A stretch of DNA of 64,000 nucleotides from Russula earlei (taxonomy: Eukaryota > Basidiomycota > Agaricomycetes > Russulales > Russulaceae), in NCBI GenBank assembly GCA_025769875.1, contig JAGFNK010000082.1, positions 62,001 to 126,000 on the forward strand, written 5' to 3'. Within the stretch, counting starts at the first letter, position 1. Each line of letters opens with the position of its first letter. Below the pieces are notes generated by a model that worked only from the letters and a program-made list of their open reading frames with translations, did no database searches and was not told the origin of the DNA. A program made the translations under genes and the position numbers. Shown here one piece after another: positions 1 to 13,900 of this stretch.

Positions 1-2535
1 CCCTGACCTTGGGCAGCGGCTATTCAGGAAAAGTAGAGGAAGGCGTTGTCGCATCTCTTAACCGTTGGGTGGCCAACTTCCCCCGCCTTGCCTCTCGATC
101 GTCTTCATCTTCACTATCCACAGATCCTCGTGATGCACCACACATACTTCCTCGGTTACCACGCAAGGTTTTCATCGGCTCCAAGTTCACGTTAGGACTA
201 TTCGGCCTCGCGTTAGTTGTTCTATCAGTTGCATCCGTCTGTTGGGCTTTTTTCGGCCCTTGACGTGAAGGTGACCTTGATCATCGCCGAAGTGATACCT
301 TTCCTTGTGTTGGCGGTTGGTGTCGACAACGTATTCATCCTTGTCCACGAACTCGACCGTCAGAACCTTCAGCATGGTCCCAACGCAGTCTCACCCGAAC
401 CGGGCCTCCCATATCCTACACCTATTTCGCCAGCTTCCCGCCGCTCGCACTTTGACTCGTCGCATACGGAGTCAATTGACGGCGCCTCTCTGCCGCTTTA
501 TTTACCACCGGAAGAGCGCGTCGCCCGAACCTTGGCAAGGATGGGACCGTCCATTATGCTTAGCTCTGTAACAGAGACTATAGCTTTCGCTCTTGGTGCG
601 CTTGTGCCTATGCCGGCTGTGAGAAACTTTGCCCTCTATGCTGCTGGCAGCGTATTGCTGAACGCCTTGCTTCAAGTGACGGTGTTTGTTAGCGCTATGG
701 TCCTCGATCTCCGTCGCGCAGAGGTAAGCTACCTCCGTACGTGGCTGATGACGTGCCCTTATCCCACCTCAATTTCAGGCTGGCCGAGTAGATTGTTTTC
801 CATGTATTACAATTCCGACTCGCATCCAGTTACCCTGAAGCAACCTCCACTGGCAACAGCCTTGCTCGCTTCATTCGAAAGTATTACGCTCCTTTCATCC
901 TTCGACCTGTAATCAAGGGTGTTATTGTGTTAATTTTTGGTGGCTTCTTTGTCATCTCTATTATATCAATGCAGCGCATCGAACTTGGGCTCGGTAGGTC
1001 TTGATTCGTCAGAAGGCCGTTTTTTGAGCTAATCGTGGCCAGATCAAAGGCTTGCCCTACCATCGGATTCCCACCTTATCCAATACTTTGATGATATGGA
1101 CGCCTACTTGAATATTGGGCCTCCCGTTTACTTCGTCTCGCATGGCACCGATGTTACTCATCGCCGGGGACAACAAACATTATGTGCCCGCTTTACGACC
1201 TGTCAAGATTTCTCAGTGGCAAACACTCTTGAAGCCGAGCGAAAGCGTCCAGCTGTGTCGTATTTCTCCGACCCTGCTGCGTCTTGGATTGACGATTTCT
1301 TGACGTGGCTCAACCCAAATGTTGATTGCTGCCGGGTCCGAAAACGAAATCCAGACGTGTTTTGCTCTCCGAGGGACAGCCCTCGCCTTTGTCAGCCTTG
1401 CTGGGCTGGTAAAAGCCCTGCCTATAACATTACCATGGAGGGGCTTCCTGAAGGGGAAGAGTTCATCCGATATCTCAAGCAGTGGCTCAGTTTCGCCTAC
1501 TAGTGACGAGTGCCCTCTTGGTGGGCAGGCCTCTTATGGAACTGCCATTTCGCTCAATGAGGCACAGGACGATGTTGTAGCATCCCACTTCCGGACTTTC
1601 CTCGACCCGTTGAAGAGCCAGGCCGACTTCATCAACGCATACGACGCCACGCACCGGATAGCAGATGATATATCGAGGAGGACCGGCGCGTCCGTTTTCC
1701 CTTATTCCTCATTCTTTGTGTTTTTCGACCAGTACGCCCACGTTATATCCATCACTCAGCAAGTTTTGGGACTTGGGCTTGCTTCTGTCCTTGTTGTAAC
1801 CGCGCTATTTCTTGGGTCCTGGCGGACAGGCATAATCGTCACAGCCGTAGTGGCACTGACCGTAGTCAATGTCATGGGCGTGATGGGGTTGTGGGGCATA
1901 AGCTTGAACGCACTCAGCCTCGTCAATCTCGTCATATCTCTAGGTATCGCGGTCGAGTTCTGTGCTCATGTCGCTCGCGCCTTTATGAATTCGGGACCTG
2001 GCCTTACCATGGAGCAACCCGTGTGGCAGGAGCGAGACGAGAGGATGTCTGCGGCCCTAGTTGATGTTGGACCATCGGTGCGCCGGACTACGACGTGTTA
2101 TGCAGTGTCTCTGACTCCACTACTAATACCATTCTTGCAATCAGGTCCTCTCCGGGATCACCTTCACGAAACTCATTGGGATATCTGTGTTAGCTCTGAC
2201 GCGGTCGAAACTCTTAGAGGTAAGATGCATACAATTCACACAGCACACGAACTCACCTCGCACCGAGCAGACATATTACTTCCGGATGTGGTTCTCCCTT
2301 ATCATCGCTGGGGCCTTGCACGGCCTCGTCCTTCTACCGGTTATTCTCAGCTTGGCTGGCGGCCCAGGATTCCCATTACAGGAGGCCGACGAAGAGTGGA
2401 TGTCCTCCGCCATCCGGAGTGGGTATGAGTATACGTCAGTGCCTTGAGTTCGCTCTCGACCGGATCGCTTACTGACATCCTTTTGCGCGGCGCAGACCTT
2501 TTCTTGCAGACGATGCCTCGGTCCACAGTGACTGA
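1..2535 (+). CDS. NCR1: NPC1/Ncr1-type sterol transporter, 3' part (5' end outside window)
   Basis: This is the C-terminal part of a Niemann-Pick C1 family protein, a polytopic vacuolar/lysosomal membrane protein that moves sterols out of the lumen. The sterol-sensing domain is visible near the start (IIAEVIPFLVLAVGVDNVF). It is followed by the third lumenal loop (SWIDDFLTWLNP, then a Cys-rich stretch) and the last RND-like membrane bundle (NALSLVNLVISLGIAVEFCAH). Exons by inspection are 1-723, 779-993, 1043-2077, 2145-2219, 2271-2434 and 2496-2535. The last short exon gives the ending FLADDASVHSD, which resembles other fungal homologues. The reading frame needs three one-base corrections, at 239-241 (CTG), 835-837 (CTG) and 1488-1490 (CAG). 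I read these as consensus artefacts rather than pseudogenisation, because every intron and domain is otherwise intact. Family assignment is firm. Exact junctions are inferred. Confidence 0.9.
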
Positions 2536-3977
2536 TTATTTTGCACGTTTCCTTGATAACATAGATGTAGATGCGTCTATTCTCACTCAGCTATGTTTGG
2601 CAATACCACAGAAGAAAAGGTTTTTTTTATCTCAATTTATCCTGAATGGGAAAGGTGAGAACAGTTGAGACGTCTCCATTCCACGCCACCCGAAGGCACG
2701 GCGAACGAAAATTTAAGATTTAGGACCATGACCGGAAATGGATGGACAGGGAAACAAGGACATTTAGGCTCCCGTCTCGACTGCCGTGCTCTCTCCATTT
2801 CTCTCCTCTCTCTCCACGCCAGTGATGTCTGCCATGCCATGAAGATTTTAAGCCCCGCTCGGCTATTCGTCAGAGATTGCGTTTGCGGACCTGAGAAGAT
2901 ATCCGTTCGCGTTCATCTATCATTTTGCCATGCCATTGCTTGCCGAAGCAAGTATAAATTTGCCTATTTTGAATACCGTGTGATGCGCGCTTCGTATATA
3001 TTGGGCCTGGATGGTACCATTGCTGGCACGTAGCCCATCAATGAATTTGAAGTTGGCATCAGGATAGTACCATTACCAGTCAACGCAGACGCGCGACGAT
3101 TCTTTACGAGTGGTCCGGAGCTCGTGCGAGATGCGAGATAGAGATGCGGGTGCGATTGCCAGGTAATCGGTGGTTACTGCTTTTGGCAAAACAAACACGT
3201 GATCTCATGGTTTGCCCGGTGACCGGGACTCGTGATAGTTTTTGTTTTTCACCGTCGATTCAATCAAATAAAATGCATGGACGACGTTGAGGCAAGGTAC
3301 TAGACATCGTTTGTAGAAAGAAAATGAACAAAGATGCGAAATGACCGAAAGCCTCCAGGGACACTGCGGAAACGGATTTTGCCTTGCGTTATCGGTCGAT
3401 TTAAAATTTCGGAATAGGAGGGACGACAATCAACGAATCTTAATTTAATGATGAATCTCATAATCCCCTTACCACCCCTTACTCGGATCTCGTGGCCGAC
3501 AATTATGGTTGGCGCATATCAGAGTAATCAAGAAGTAATCTTATGCAACTATTGTGTTTGAGTACAAATTTATAAAAAAGATAGCACGCGAGGGTGAAAG
3601 GCTGTGCGAGTCAATTAAGGATAATATGAAACCAAACGGAGCTGGACGACATTGACGACATTGGAAGCGAATAGTTAGAGTGAGATAGCAGAATCATGAC
3701 GTGACGTAAAACGTGAATGGCTACACCGCAGCGGAGCGGCTAGCGGCATCGACAGAGTAAGCAAAAGGGGTAGTTTGTTTGCGCGAAAGACAAATCAAGG
3801 TGGGTGGCAGTGGCATGCTAAGGCGGGTCAAACAGGAATGAAGAAAGGGGGAGAAAAGTGATCGAAGAGCTGTGCGATAAATGTATATCATTCCAAAGCA
3901 AGGCGAAGTACAGCGAGGCGAAGGCGAAACAAATCGAATCTGGAGAATGAGGCGGGTAACGCGAGGCTGGCCGTACT
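2536..3977. other. Intergenic region, tail-to-tail
   Basis: This lies between the 3' ends of the NPC1-like gene (+) and the RRM gene (-). It is AT-richer than its neighbours and has no open frame with family resemblance. It should contain the 3' UTRs and polyadenylation sites of both genes. I see nothing else in it. Confidence 0.5.
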
Positions 3978-6959
3978 TTACGCCGCCGTTGGACTGTTGT
4001 TGCCAGGTGTCTTCCATACAGCCTGGGTAGGTGCGAGCGTAGATGTCGGCGAGGAAGATCGATACTGGTTCACAGCATCGAGATCAAGGCTCGCCAGAGT
4101 ACCGTTGAGGTCCGTGATTATATCGTGTTCGTGCTCTGGCATCAAGAATTCATGCCGCTCGGGCTGTGACGTGTTAAATGGACCAGAAGGGGGACGTGAA
4201 ATTGTTGCCGCCGTAAGGGGCATGTCGTGGAACGCAGCATACCGCGTCGCTACCTTTCCATTCGCTCCCATAGTGTTACCTGCATCATGGGGAATCACAG
4301 GTCCCGAGGGGAAACCGTGCGCAAACCCTGTGGAGGACGATGGGTAATACAGGAGTGTTTCAGGCTTTTGAAGTGGAGGCCCAGATGAAAGGTCGTCTCC
4401 GTGAAGGAGGTTGAATTCAGGAGAAAACGGGGAGAAAGACGAGGAGAGGCCAGCGCGGGGTGTACGTACGTCACCACCAAAAGCCCCAGAGGACTGAACA
4501 AATGGCGAGGTGCCATTGCCATCCCGCGTCGAAAAACCTGCATTCCGTAAGGATTCATTGTTTGGCGGTGCAGTTGATTGAGGTTGGGCTGGGTTTTGGA
4601 ATTGGACGTCACCACTAGGCCCAAGAGCTAGGAAACCCGCGAGCTGCATTTGCTGTAGAAGCTGAACAGTCTGTTCCATAGTAATTGGCGCCCCCCGCGG
4701 AGGGATCATCTGACTTTGTACGTGGGCCTGCAACGCAGCTGCCTGAGCTGCCTGGGCGGCAGCTTGGGCGGCTTTATCTACGTTTGGATCCTTAGACAGG
4801 TGTTAGTAGAGAAGCAAGAGATCAACCTACATTGACTACGGCCCCAACTAAGCCGTATTCGGCTACCACCAATTGAAAAGCCTTGCATCTTTTCGATAGC
4901 ACGTTCGGCATCGGCCTTGCGGACAAACTGAACGAAACCGCAGTGCTTTCCAACGGGCACTTTCACCTGCAATTCATTCACAAGCGGAACATCAGCGAGA
5001 GATACTAAGTGCAAAGTAGGTGCAAACTCACGTAGTGGATGTCACCGAACGGAGCAAAGAATGTCCTCAATGTATCCTCGGAAATCAGGGGTGACAGACC
5101 ACCGACAAAGACCGTGGTATTATACGGGTCTGTGGATGTGAGCTGCTCGCCGTTTGGTCCAATGAGGTGGCTCAGAATCGCACGGGCCTGTGCCTGGTGC
5201 TTCCATGACTCCTCTACAAGGGAATAGCGTACGTGCTCCGTGCTCACGTCCTGCCTGGCAAAGGGCGCGGCGATTGAAGATTGTGAATCCGAAACCGATT
5301 TCGATGTTGTTGCCGAGTGTGCGTATTGGCCAAGCTGTGTGAGTATATCCTGTTGGCGCTCATTTGAGTCCGTACTGGCTAGAGTTGAAGTTGAGCCAGT
5401 GCTCGGGCCGGAGCTGAGGGACGGTGGAGAGACCGAGGAGGAGGAACCAGATGAGGATACGCCAGCGCTGCTTAGGGAATTTGTAGAGCTCGTAGCCCCT
5501 GATCCAGAGCCTGCAATAGGAGAGGAGACACTCTTAATAGGCCCTAGGGCTGGCAGCGGAAGGGCAATGGTAGCAGCGGCATGCGTGGCGACTCCAGGAG
5601 GCGGGATCTGAACCTGCGGGAGATCTTCGGCTGGTGGAGCCTTGTATTTAGCTGTGGCGGGAGAAATGCGCACTATTTAGGCGAACAATAGGTGTTTCAA
5701 TTAGTCGATCAAAGGGGGCGCTTAGACTCACTTGGACGCGAAAGGCAGTAGAGACCATGCATCTCGATCAGAGCACGCTGCTGATCCGCCTCGTCTGTGA
5801 ATCTGAGTGGGTCTGGTGGTGAGGCGAACCATAGACAATGTTACTGGGGTGGTGCATACCGAACAAACCCGTAACCTCTTGAGACGCCGGTGACAGGATC
5901 TAACATGATTTTTGCGCTCTTGCAGCTTAAGAATGGGCGGATGAACTTAGGTTCACGGTCGTTGCGCAAACCGAGGACGGGGTTACGGAAAACTGAAACA
6001 AGATCCGAGTTGGAAGCCTCGGGAGCGAGGTCACCAACGAAGATGCTATACTCCTTCCCATGTTGCTGTGGATGAGTCGAAAAGTTCGGCAGTGAGAGTG
6101 ACGACGCGGTAGGAGTGGAGGACGCCCAGTTGAGAAGGAATGGTTTGTTCGAGTTTGGCATAGTAAGGGGAGTCCCGCTCCCATTGTTATTGATCTGTGC
6201 GAGTACGGAAGCAGCGTGAGCGGGGGTTGGGAATGTAAGGAAGCAATAGCCTGGGTTATTAGCCTGTTGGCCAGTGAGGGAATCGGGAGGCGGATGCGGG
6301 ACCTTGATGCTGAGCGGATCCCAGCCCATAAGGCTACAGACTTGCTTGGCGTATTCTTCGTCCATCCAGGGTTCGAGCTCGCCCCACCAAAGCGTACAGC
6401 GTGTCAGAGATGGAGTAGGAGGAGGTGAAGTGACAGCGGATGTGGCGGACGACGTATAGACAAACTGCGACTGCGAGGGGGGGTTGGGGGTGACCTGAGG
6501 GGATCGAGATAAGTGCGAGTCTCGCTCTTTGAAAGTGGACTGCGAGTAGAGGCCACTGCGGGCGCTGTCGAAGTTGTGAAAAATGGCGGATCCGCTGCTG
6601 GCGGGCAAGGAAGAGGGGTGAGATGGGGGAAGAAGGTTGGGTTGGTGAGGTTGAAGTGGCAGGTTGGGTATTCGGCTATTTGTACCGAGTGGGGATGGCC
6701 ATGTATTGGTACCAACATGAGTGATGCCATACTCTTTGTCTTGAATTCCAAAAGATCGGGGAGATGCCGGCTGTGTAGGAGAAAGCGTGAGTGTTCTTTG
6801 AGGGCCAGACGTCGACGCAGTACAGGGAACAGCAGATTCATGCACCGGGGTGAAAGAAAATCGGTTGTACGCTCTTGTTTGCTCCTGTCCTGCACTGGGG
6901 TTTGTCCATGCCACCAGACAAGGAGAAATTTCTGGGCCAGAAACGTCGCGATATGACAT
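3978..6959 (-). CDS. Three-RRM RNA-binding protein, Csx1/Nam8/Ngr1 family
   Basis: This is an RNA-binding protein of the fungal Csx1/Nam8/Ngr1 group, which acts in mRNA stability or U1 snRNP-linked splicing. Three RRMs are readable. RRM1 starts at TLWWGELEPWMDEEY, where the two W residues are typical of this family. RRM2 starts at YSIFVGDLAPEASNSDL and ends SRGYGFVRF across an intron. RRM3 starts at TTVFVGGLSPLISEDTL and contains GKHCGFVQFVRKADAERAI. A Ser/Pro/Gln-rich N-terminus of about 180 residues precedes them. After RRM3 (LSWGRSQY) comes an Ala/Gln-rich helix (KAAQAAAQAAQAAALQ) and a low-complexity C-terminus. Four introns are supported: one just after the RNP1 of RRM2, one near SRP|MRISP, one inside RRM3 after HYV, and one after SQ (53 nt, ending at the AG before ATAAAGCC). 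No frameshift is needed. The start is the first ATG of the long first exon. Which of the yeast paralogues it matches functionally cannot be told. Confidence 0.85.
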
Positions 6960-7962
6960 TGGTAGTCAATTCAAGCTAATATTAATGGCACCGGCTAGTG
7001 AGCGTTGGAGGATTAGTACGAGATTTAGGGATATTTGACGAGGAAGACGGGGAGAGAGACGAGGAATGTGAAGAGAGGGGGGGGGGCCTAGGAATAGGAA
7101 AACGAGAAAACAATGGCAAAGTCGAGAAAGCAGCGAAGAGTGAAACGTTCCGATAGCAAGATGGAAAGAAAAAAAGGTTGTCTTATAGATATATCGAGGG
7201 AAAAAAATACTTGTAAGACGTTTCTCGAGAAGGGGTTATTGTGATGTCGACGATGCAGAACGAGAGGAGGGGGAAAAGCAGCCCAAAGCGAAGAAAACCG
7301 GTCGTCGACTCGATCAGCCCCATTTGCGGAGTCGGGAAGCGGCGGAGTTGGTGAGTTGCATATGTCCCATATCTCTCAACTCGTAATTGGACTCTCAGCT
7401 CAGCGAAGCGGAAAAAAAATCAACCAATCAAGACGTGACCGATCCACGAGGGCTTCAAAAAACCCAAGCAGCCATTAAGAGGATGACTGAGAATGGAGGG
7501 AACCGAGTCGATCTGTTGCCCTGAGTAGGCATCACCGAACCCCATGACGGAAAATGATCCTCTGAGGTGTCGGTGATGGCAGCAGGGCCACTCATGATCG
7601 AGAAATACTATATTTTCTCGGAGACGTTTGGGTGAATTTCGAAAGCAGGATAGGTCCCGTCAAAGTGAACATATGAACTTGTGTATCTTGCCGCCGGTCT
7701 TGTGGGTCCTTGTGGATCCCGCCGAACCACCGGCGTTGATATTGCCGTAGATGGTAGAATTTCCGGTCATTGGCGTCGCGCTGCCGTAACCGTCACTGAC
7801 TGACGCGTGGATCCGAAGCGCTCACTGGCCTGGCCGGCACCCGTCGCCATCGCCCGCTCGCTCGCTCTCGCTCATTGGCAGTCGCTTCCCGGCGCGTTAC
7901 CGTGGCGTCCTTCACGTTGGGCCCGTCCACGTTTTCACATTAATCCCCATCTTCCCTCTCTT
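6960..7962. promoter_or_regulatory. Divergent promoter region between the RRM gene and the RasGAP gene
   Basis: About 1 kb separates the two start codons, which face away from each other. The left half holds a purine-rich tract and a short G run near 7079-7086. The right half is C/T-rich just before the RasGAP start, as is common for fungal core promoters. I cannot assign individual sites. Confidence 0.5.
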
Positions 7963-10900
7963 ATGATGCCCCCGGCGCCTGTTCGCCGTCCGTCTGCGTC
8001 TGCAAACCATTCTTCCTCCACTCCGTCAAGCTCAGTTAGGCAACATCGCAGTGCCGAATCCCATCATGCCTTTACCACAATGTCAAGTCAACCCCCCTCA
8101 TTCTACTCCTCCAACACCTCTTCGGCTGCCGTACACCAACAAAAGATCATCCATATACTAGTCAATCGTCTAAGGAACAAGGTGCTGTTCCCCGCTCAAC
8201 CCCTCCGTTCTTGCCTTTGCTCATCTCCTGCAGCTACCGTCCCATTCAGGTCTGGATCTAACTCAAGTAGAAACTGACTCCGCAGTCGACGAGACTGTCC
8301 GGTGTCTCGTCGAGCTGTCTAAGGACTCACTTGATATCATTGGCCTCGCTTTGACCGAGGTTTTGGATAAGTTAGCCAAAGTTCGTTCCATATCCTTTCT
8401 GTATTTCATTCGATTCAATCTCTCTTGCACAGCAATCGGATGCTCATAACATTCGGACGATTGATGTCCTCCAGTCCCAACTTTTCGTTCTCAAGGTCCT
8501 GTCTGTTGCAATGGCTTCTCGGTGGAATCGATATTTAGAAGATCCACGCATCGCCTCACAAACAAACACATCTCATACGACCCTTCCTATGTCGCCTGTG
8601 TCTACCAGCCGTAGTAGCAGGAAAGGCAGACATCCTTCCTCAGAGCCCCTCTCTTCCTCCTCTGTCTTCTTGACAGAACCCCACCCATTGGATGAGGCTT
8701 GTGCCAAATATATTCTCAGTTTGATGGTCGTCTTCCTCAGGCAGACTGCCCCTCCAGAAGGGCGGCTGATGTCCTCAGCAAATTTATCCTTCGAAGCTAC
8801 CTTCCACGATTTTGAGACCATCGATAACGTGGATGCCCCATTATCTTCCACGCAATACATCTCGGAGGACGTTAGTCTTGAAGGTGACGCACAGAATCTG
8901 GGCTCGTCGTCTCGGCCATTGAATACTTCCTCACCTTCTGTGAATGGCTCTCAAATGACCCAAGTGACTGTTACACCCATGGCACAACACAATACGAAGA
9001 TCGAAAAGACGCCCAAAGTCCTCGCGAGATCTCATTTTTCCTTAAATGCGTTGATCCTTAAGTTCGCTGGCCGCATTGTCTACCACCTTTCCGCCTCAAA
9101 TTGGACAGTCGTCTTACAGCGCATCCGCCAGAAGATTCGCTTCCTAGCTAATTCCACTGACGATAGTCCTGATATTGTGGATCTCAATCTGATGAAGCAC
9201 AGTTCGCTAGATCGCTCTCGTCTAGTTCAGATCTTGCAAGGTATGCTTCACAACAGAACAATCAATGTGGTGCATACTTACTCTTCGGCTTCTTTAGAAC
9301 TATCATCGCTGCTCGTTAGCATGAAGCCAGAGATCAAGGTTGCCGTTGCCGTACCTTTACGGACCGCCATTTGGAATTGGGTCAGCATGTTCCCAGACGA
9401 GTACAACGATGCAATTCGCTTGCATCGTCGACTAGAAGGCACTCCAGAGCGCGTGTTTGATATACTATGGGACCCGTCCGAGGTCACAGGTGCCCGTGCC
9501 CTCTGGCCTACGCTTGCCGCGCTCGCAGTCATCTCGTCAGAGCGGCTGCGCTCTGACTTGAAAGGCTCGAGCAAGAGCAACCTCAAAAAGGTACGACCGT
9601 TGCTCTGGCCAAGTAGCGCCAACCATCTAACTTATCGGCTGTAGTTTACTGACCAACTCGGAAAAATCGCCCAAACGCCAAATAAACTCCGGGATGTATC
9701 TGTAGTCTGTATTCTTGATCTATGCAGAGGCGCTGCCCGCGCGCGCCCAGACCCCGGGAAGGATTTGCCGATTCACGCAAACGTACCTGATTATATTCAT
9801 GAAGTTCTTGTGAGCTTTAACAGATCTTCTTCTCATAAGTTCTAATCAATCATCCTACAGAACATCCTCACTCATTGGGACAATCAGCGACCGTTCTGGG
9901 AGTCCCCTGATGAGATAGATGTGACGATTTTTGCGGATGCACTTGTCGCATTGTACCGATTTTCACCGTTGGATGATGTACTACCCATCTTTAAGACGTG
10001 CTTGGAGGCTGAGCGTTCGGATGCTGTAAAGCTGGTTGCGATCAAGGCTTCTGTTACTCTGAGCGTTGATGTGCGTGCTATCTGCTCGTTTGAAAGATCA
10101 AAGTCCATCTAATGAAGTATTAGGCGCGTGCGATATCCTGGCAACCTACAATAGTGCCTCTGTTTGAGCATCTCTCCGGAAGATTCCGCACCATTTTCAA
10201 GGTGAGCCCACCTTCTTCATTCACTTTAGCCCATGCCTGAATATATATGCACGTAGTATGGTGGCGTCCGACGTAATGAAGTTGACGAAAACGGCAAGCT
10301 CAGGCGAGCAGCGCTGCGTCCCAAGGCCAAACGCTACGTTGCTGAGACCGTTTCAGACCGCGAATTGGTACTCATCGCGATCCTCGGACTTTGGCGCGCA
10401 AATCTTGGTTGGAGCTTTACGGGACTAACCCAGGCAGAGATGGACTCGTGGATGCCAATGGCTCTCGCTGTGTGGGAGCAACAAGCAGACACGAGCGTAC
10501 AGTACTCCATCGCCTACACACTTGGCCAGGTTGGCTCCCAGCTCGACCAACTTCGACCAAACGACCCGCTGTATGAGACGGCTCGTCCGTGGAAGCTTAC
10601 CGTGACGCCAGCAGCGATGCGCACGGTGGCTAATGCGCTGCTTAATGCCCGTCTTGAGCTCGAACGCCAACGTATGTGGTCGGGGATCGCTCACCAGTTT
10701 GCGGACACATATGTGCGAGATGGACCTGTATGTGCTCGCAAGCGTCGTTATATCAGGACTGATATCGAATGTTAACGACACGTGTTAGCCCGACAGCGTC
10801 GCACGCCTGATGCAACTTTCGGAGCACCGTGTCCCCGCATTCGCTCTGCTGGAGCTCGCTAGCGCCGTTTCGCTGACATCTGCAGATATGAGCGTTTCTC

Positions 10901-13900
10901 ACGTTGCGGCACAGACGCTGAGGCTCATCGCCATCGCCGAGCGCCAGCCTGATGTTCCCCTTAACCCTGGATTGAGTGAAGAGGAACGTGTGAGCCGCCA
11001 TGCTGTGTACGAGAAGATTGGTGCGCCGAGAACGGTCATTACTGGTCAGTACAGTATTGTCTTTACTCTAACAGACGTCATAGTCCTAACCGCTTGGGCA
11101 TAGGCCGAGTGGCTTGGCAGAAGCGAGTCCGACGCTTGTTCCGATCGTTGGCAATCCCGCATGCCACTTACGTTGCCATTTGGGAAGAGTGTTACTTCCG
11201 GTGGTGCGCTCTAACTGAGCTAGTTATCAATGCGCCGTCAGACCCAATCACTGCGGAGAGCATGCAGGACTCAACTGTACCTGTCGGTGACAAGTCGATG
11301 ACATTCGAGGTCCGTCTGGTTCTGTCCCTACCTTGTTTCATGTTTGCTAACACCCGTGGTAGGAGCAACAACACCAATGGCATAACTTAACCTTGTTCCT
11401 TGCAGCATGTGGTTCGGCTTGCCTCGTCGATCACCATGATCCCGCTGCTCTTCACTCGGTCATACCTGCGGAGCTACTACCGGATTCGATGCGTGTTCTC
11501 AAAGATCCAAGGGCATTAATAAACAATTTCATCACTTTCCTGATGGAGAGGTTGTTGTCAGATTCGGTCATGGCGCGTGAGACAGCCAAGGAGGCACTCG
11601 GGAGTGAGCTGAGCATCAGGTTGTATCCAAAACTCGTGAAGCACTTCGAGGAGTAAGCATCGAATTAGTGGCGTATTGAGTATAGTTTTACTTATTATCC
11701 TTTATCAGCATCATCGATGACATTCATAGCAAGGGCGAACTTCAGTGGACGGACGATCTCCCTCGTTTCCTTGATCAGGTGCGTATTCACACACTATCCC
11801 ACGCCAGTGCCATTGGAAAAACCTTTCTGCAGTGTGTCGGCGTCTTAAAGCTCATGGTAGAAAACGCACAAGCGCAGGACGAGGTCATGACGGTGGACAT
11901 GACCCCTACCTTGTACTCGCTTGCCACGTTCATGAACAGTTTTGACAACCTTCCTGTGTACCGCATCCGCCTCAAGTTCTGCGCGTTATGTGACAGTCTA
12001 TTCTCCCGACCAGATATGCTGCGTAAGGACAGTACAAGCTCGCATCGCCAAAAGATATTGGACATCTTGCTCGGATGGATTCAGGACCCTACCTTGGTTC
12101 GTATGAGAGGGGATCAGCTACATAACATACTGTCATACTGATTTTATCTTCAGGCTGATGATGCAGACACTGCCCGCTTGCTGCCCGATCTTAACATGGC
12201 GAGCTTACGCGCTGCAGGACACTTTTTGGAAAAGCTAGAGCTTAAGTCTCTCGATAATCCTGCCGGTGACGAAGCGAGCCATGTTGTGAACCGTGTGTTT
12301 ATCCGTTACAGTAATCTCATTACCCGAACCCTCTCTTTCGGACGAACCCTCCCAACCGTGAGCTATGTAATTCTTTGCTGCCGTTCCCAACTCTGACGCG
12401 ACTTCCTCAGTCATCCGAGGACGAGCTCTGCGAGAATTCTTTGGCTTCTCCAGTGTGTATACCTCTCCCTTGCCGATCCATATGCCTGATAGGTCTGCTC
12501 TCCCAGCGCCCACTCTCACAACGTGCAGCCGAGATCCGTGAGCTTGTCGTGGAAGCGCTTTCCCGTCTAATTAGCGCGAACCCGGAGAGTGGCGTCAAGC
12601 ACAGCCTTTCCATGGCATATGACTCAGACCCACGGCAAAGGCTCATCTTTTCATACGTCTTTGCCAGGGTTATGGGTCAAGGCGCCAAGTTCGAGGCTCA
12701 AGAGACTCCCGTTAGCTTTTCAGGGCGCAGTCGGTTGTGTGAGGTATGTGTTTCGAGGCGAACTGAGCGTTCGTCTGTTCTTATATGTTATGTATAGTTG
12801 GTCAAGGGTCCAGACGTATGCCTCAAGCCTATCTCGTGCCGTATATATCTCGTTCTGATTTGAAATCACCTAGATCACTCTTGCTTTGGCCATTTGTGAA
12901 GTTTGCCCTCCACCAGAGGTAGATGTCATCATTCCTGTATTGCTCAACATCTTCGACACTCGCGAGGCTCTCATGAACCTGATGAAGACACTCGTCGACC
13001 GTGAAGTGGCGCGAACAGGTGAGCGAGTTCTGGTCCGCTATAGAGCCGTCCGCAGCAACGCTCACAAGTCAACAGAGAGTGAGGCACAGTTGTTTAGGGG
13101 TAATTCCACATGCACACGGTTGTTGTCCCACTTCGCGAGGATTCATGGTTACAACTACCTCCGTGACCTCATCGATCCGCTTATGAAGATAATGGGTTCC
13201 CTTCCACCAGGCTATGGATATATCCTGGACCCGGCCATTGTGAACGAGGAAGAGCTCCGCCAAAATCTAGAGAATGTAACAACTGTTACAACAAGATTTC
13301 TCGAAATCGTTTCGTCGTCATTACCACGTCTTCCTTCGTCAGTCCAGCTCGCGCGTCCTTTTCTTAATCCGTGATGACTGATGAGAATGTAAGGATGTTT
13401 CATGAGCTCTGCACTCATATTTACAAAGCTGTGTAGGTATCTCCCTTTTCTTAGTTTCGGATCTTTCATATCATTTATTCCCAGGCATAAGATCTGGCCC
13501 GGCGCGCGATTCGCTGCCCTTGGCGCATTTGTGTTCCTTCGGTATGGGTATATAGTGATCCCACAGATGTTTTCTCATGACTTTATCAAAGGTTCATTTC
13601 CCCTGTGGTGGTTTCTCCTTCGGAGATTGACATCGAAATGCCACAAACCAACCCCGTTGTACTCCGACAGGGGTTGAAGACCATCGCAAAAATCATCCAA
13701 ACCCTTGCCAACAATGTCCTGTTTGGTAGAGAGGCGCACATGTCAATTCTTAATCCGTTCCTGCAAACGAAGATTATGGACGTCTTCACGTTCTTGAACA
13801 ATCTGAGCGTACGTGTAGAGCTCTGCTCGTCACGTCACGACGTTCTAATATCACCATCCAGAGATACAACCCATCGCCAAACGATGAGGAGAAGGATTCA

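Noticed and set aside
1..2535. NPC1-like gene as a pseudogene
   Set aside because: All three frame breaks are single surplus bases at CTG/CAG. All introns, membrane segments and the C-terminus are intact.
4770..4850. A surplus base at the last splice junction of the Csx1-like gene
   Set aside because: Using the AG 13 bases further on gives a normal 53-nt intron and a continuous SQY-KAAQ reading.
5930..6010. An intron inside RRM2 of the Csx1-like protein (between NPVLGLRND and CKSAKI)
   Set aside because: No GT-AG pair gives a frame-preserving intron, and the extra residues read naturally as an insertion in the RRM.
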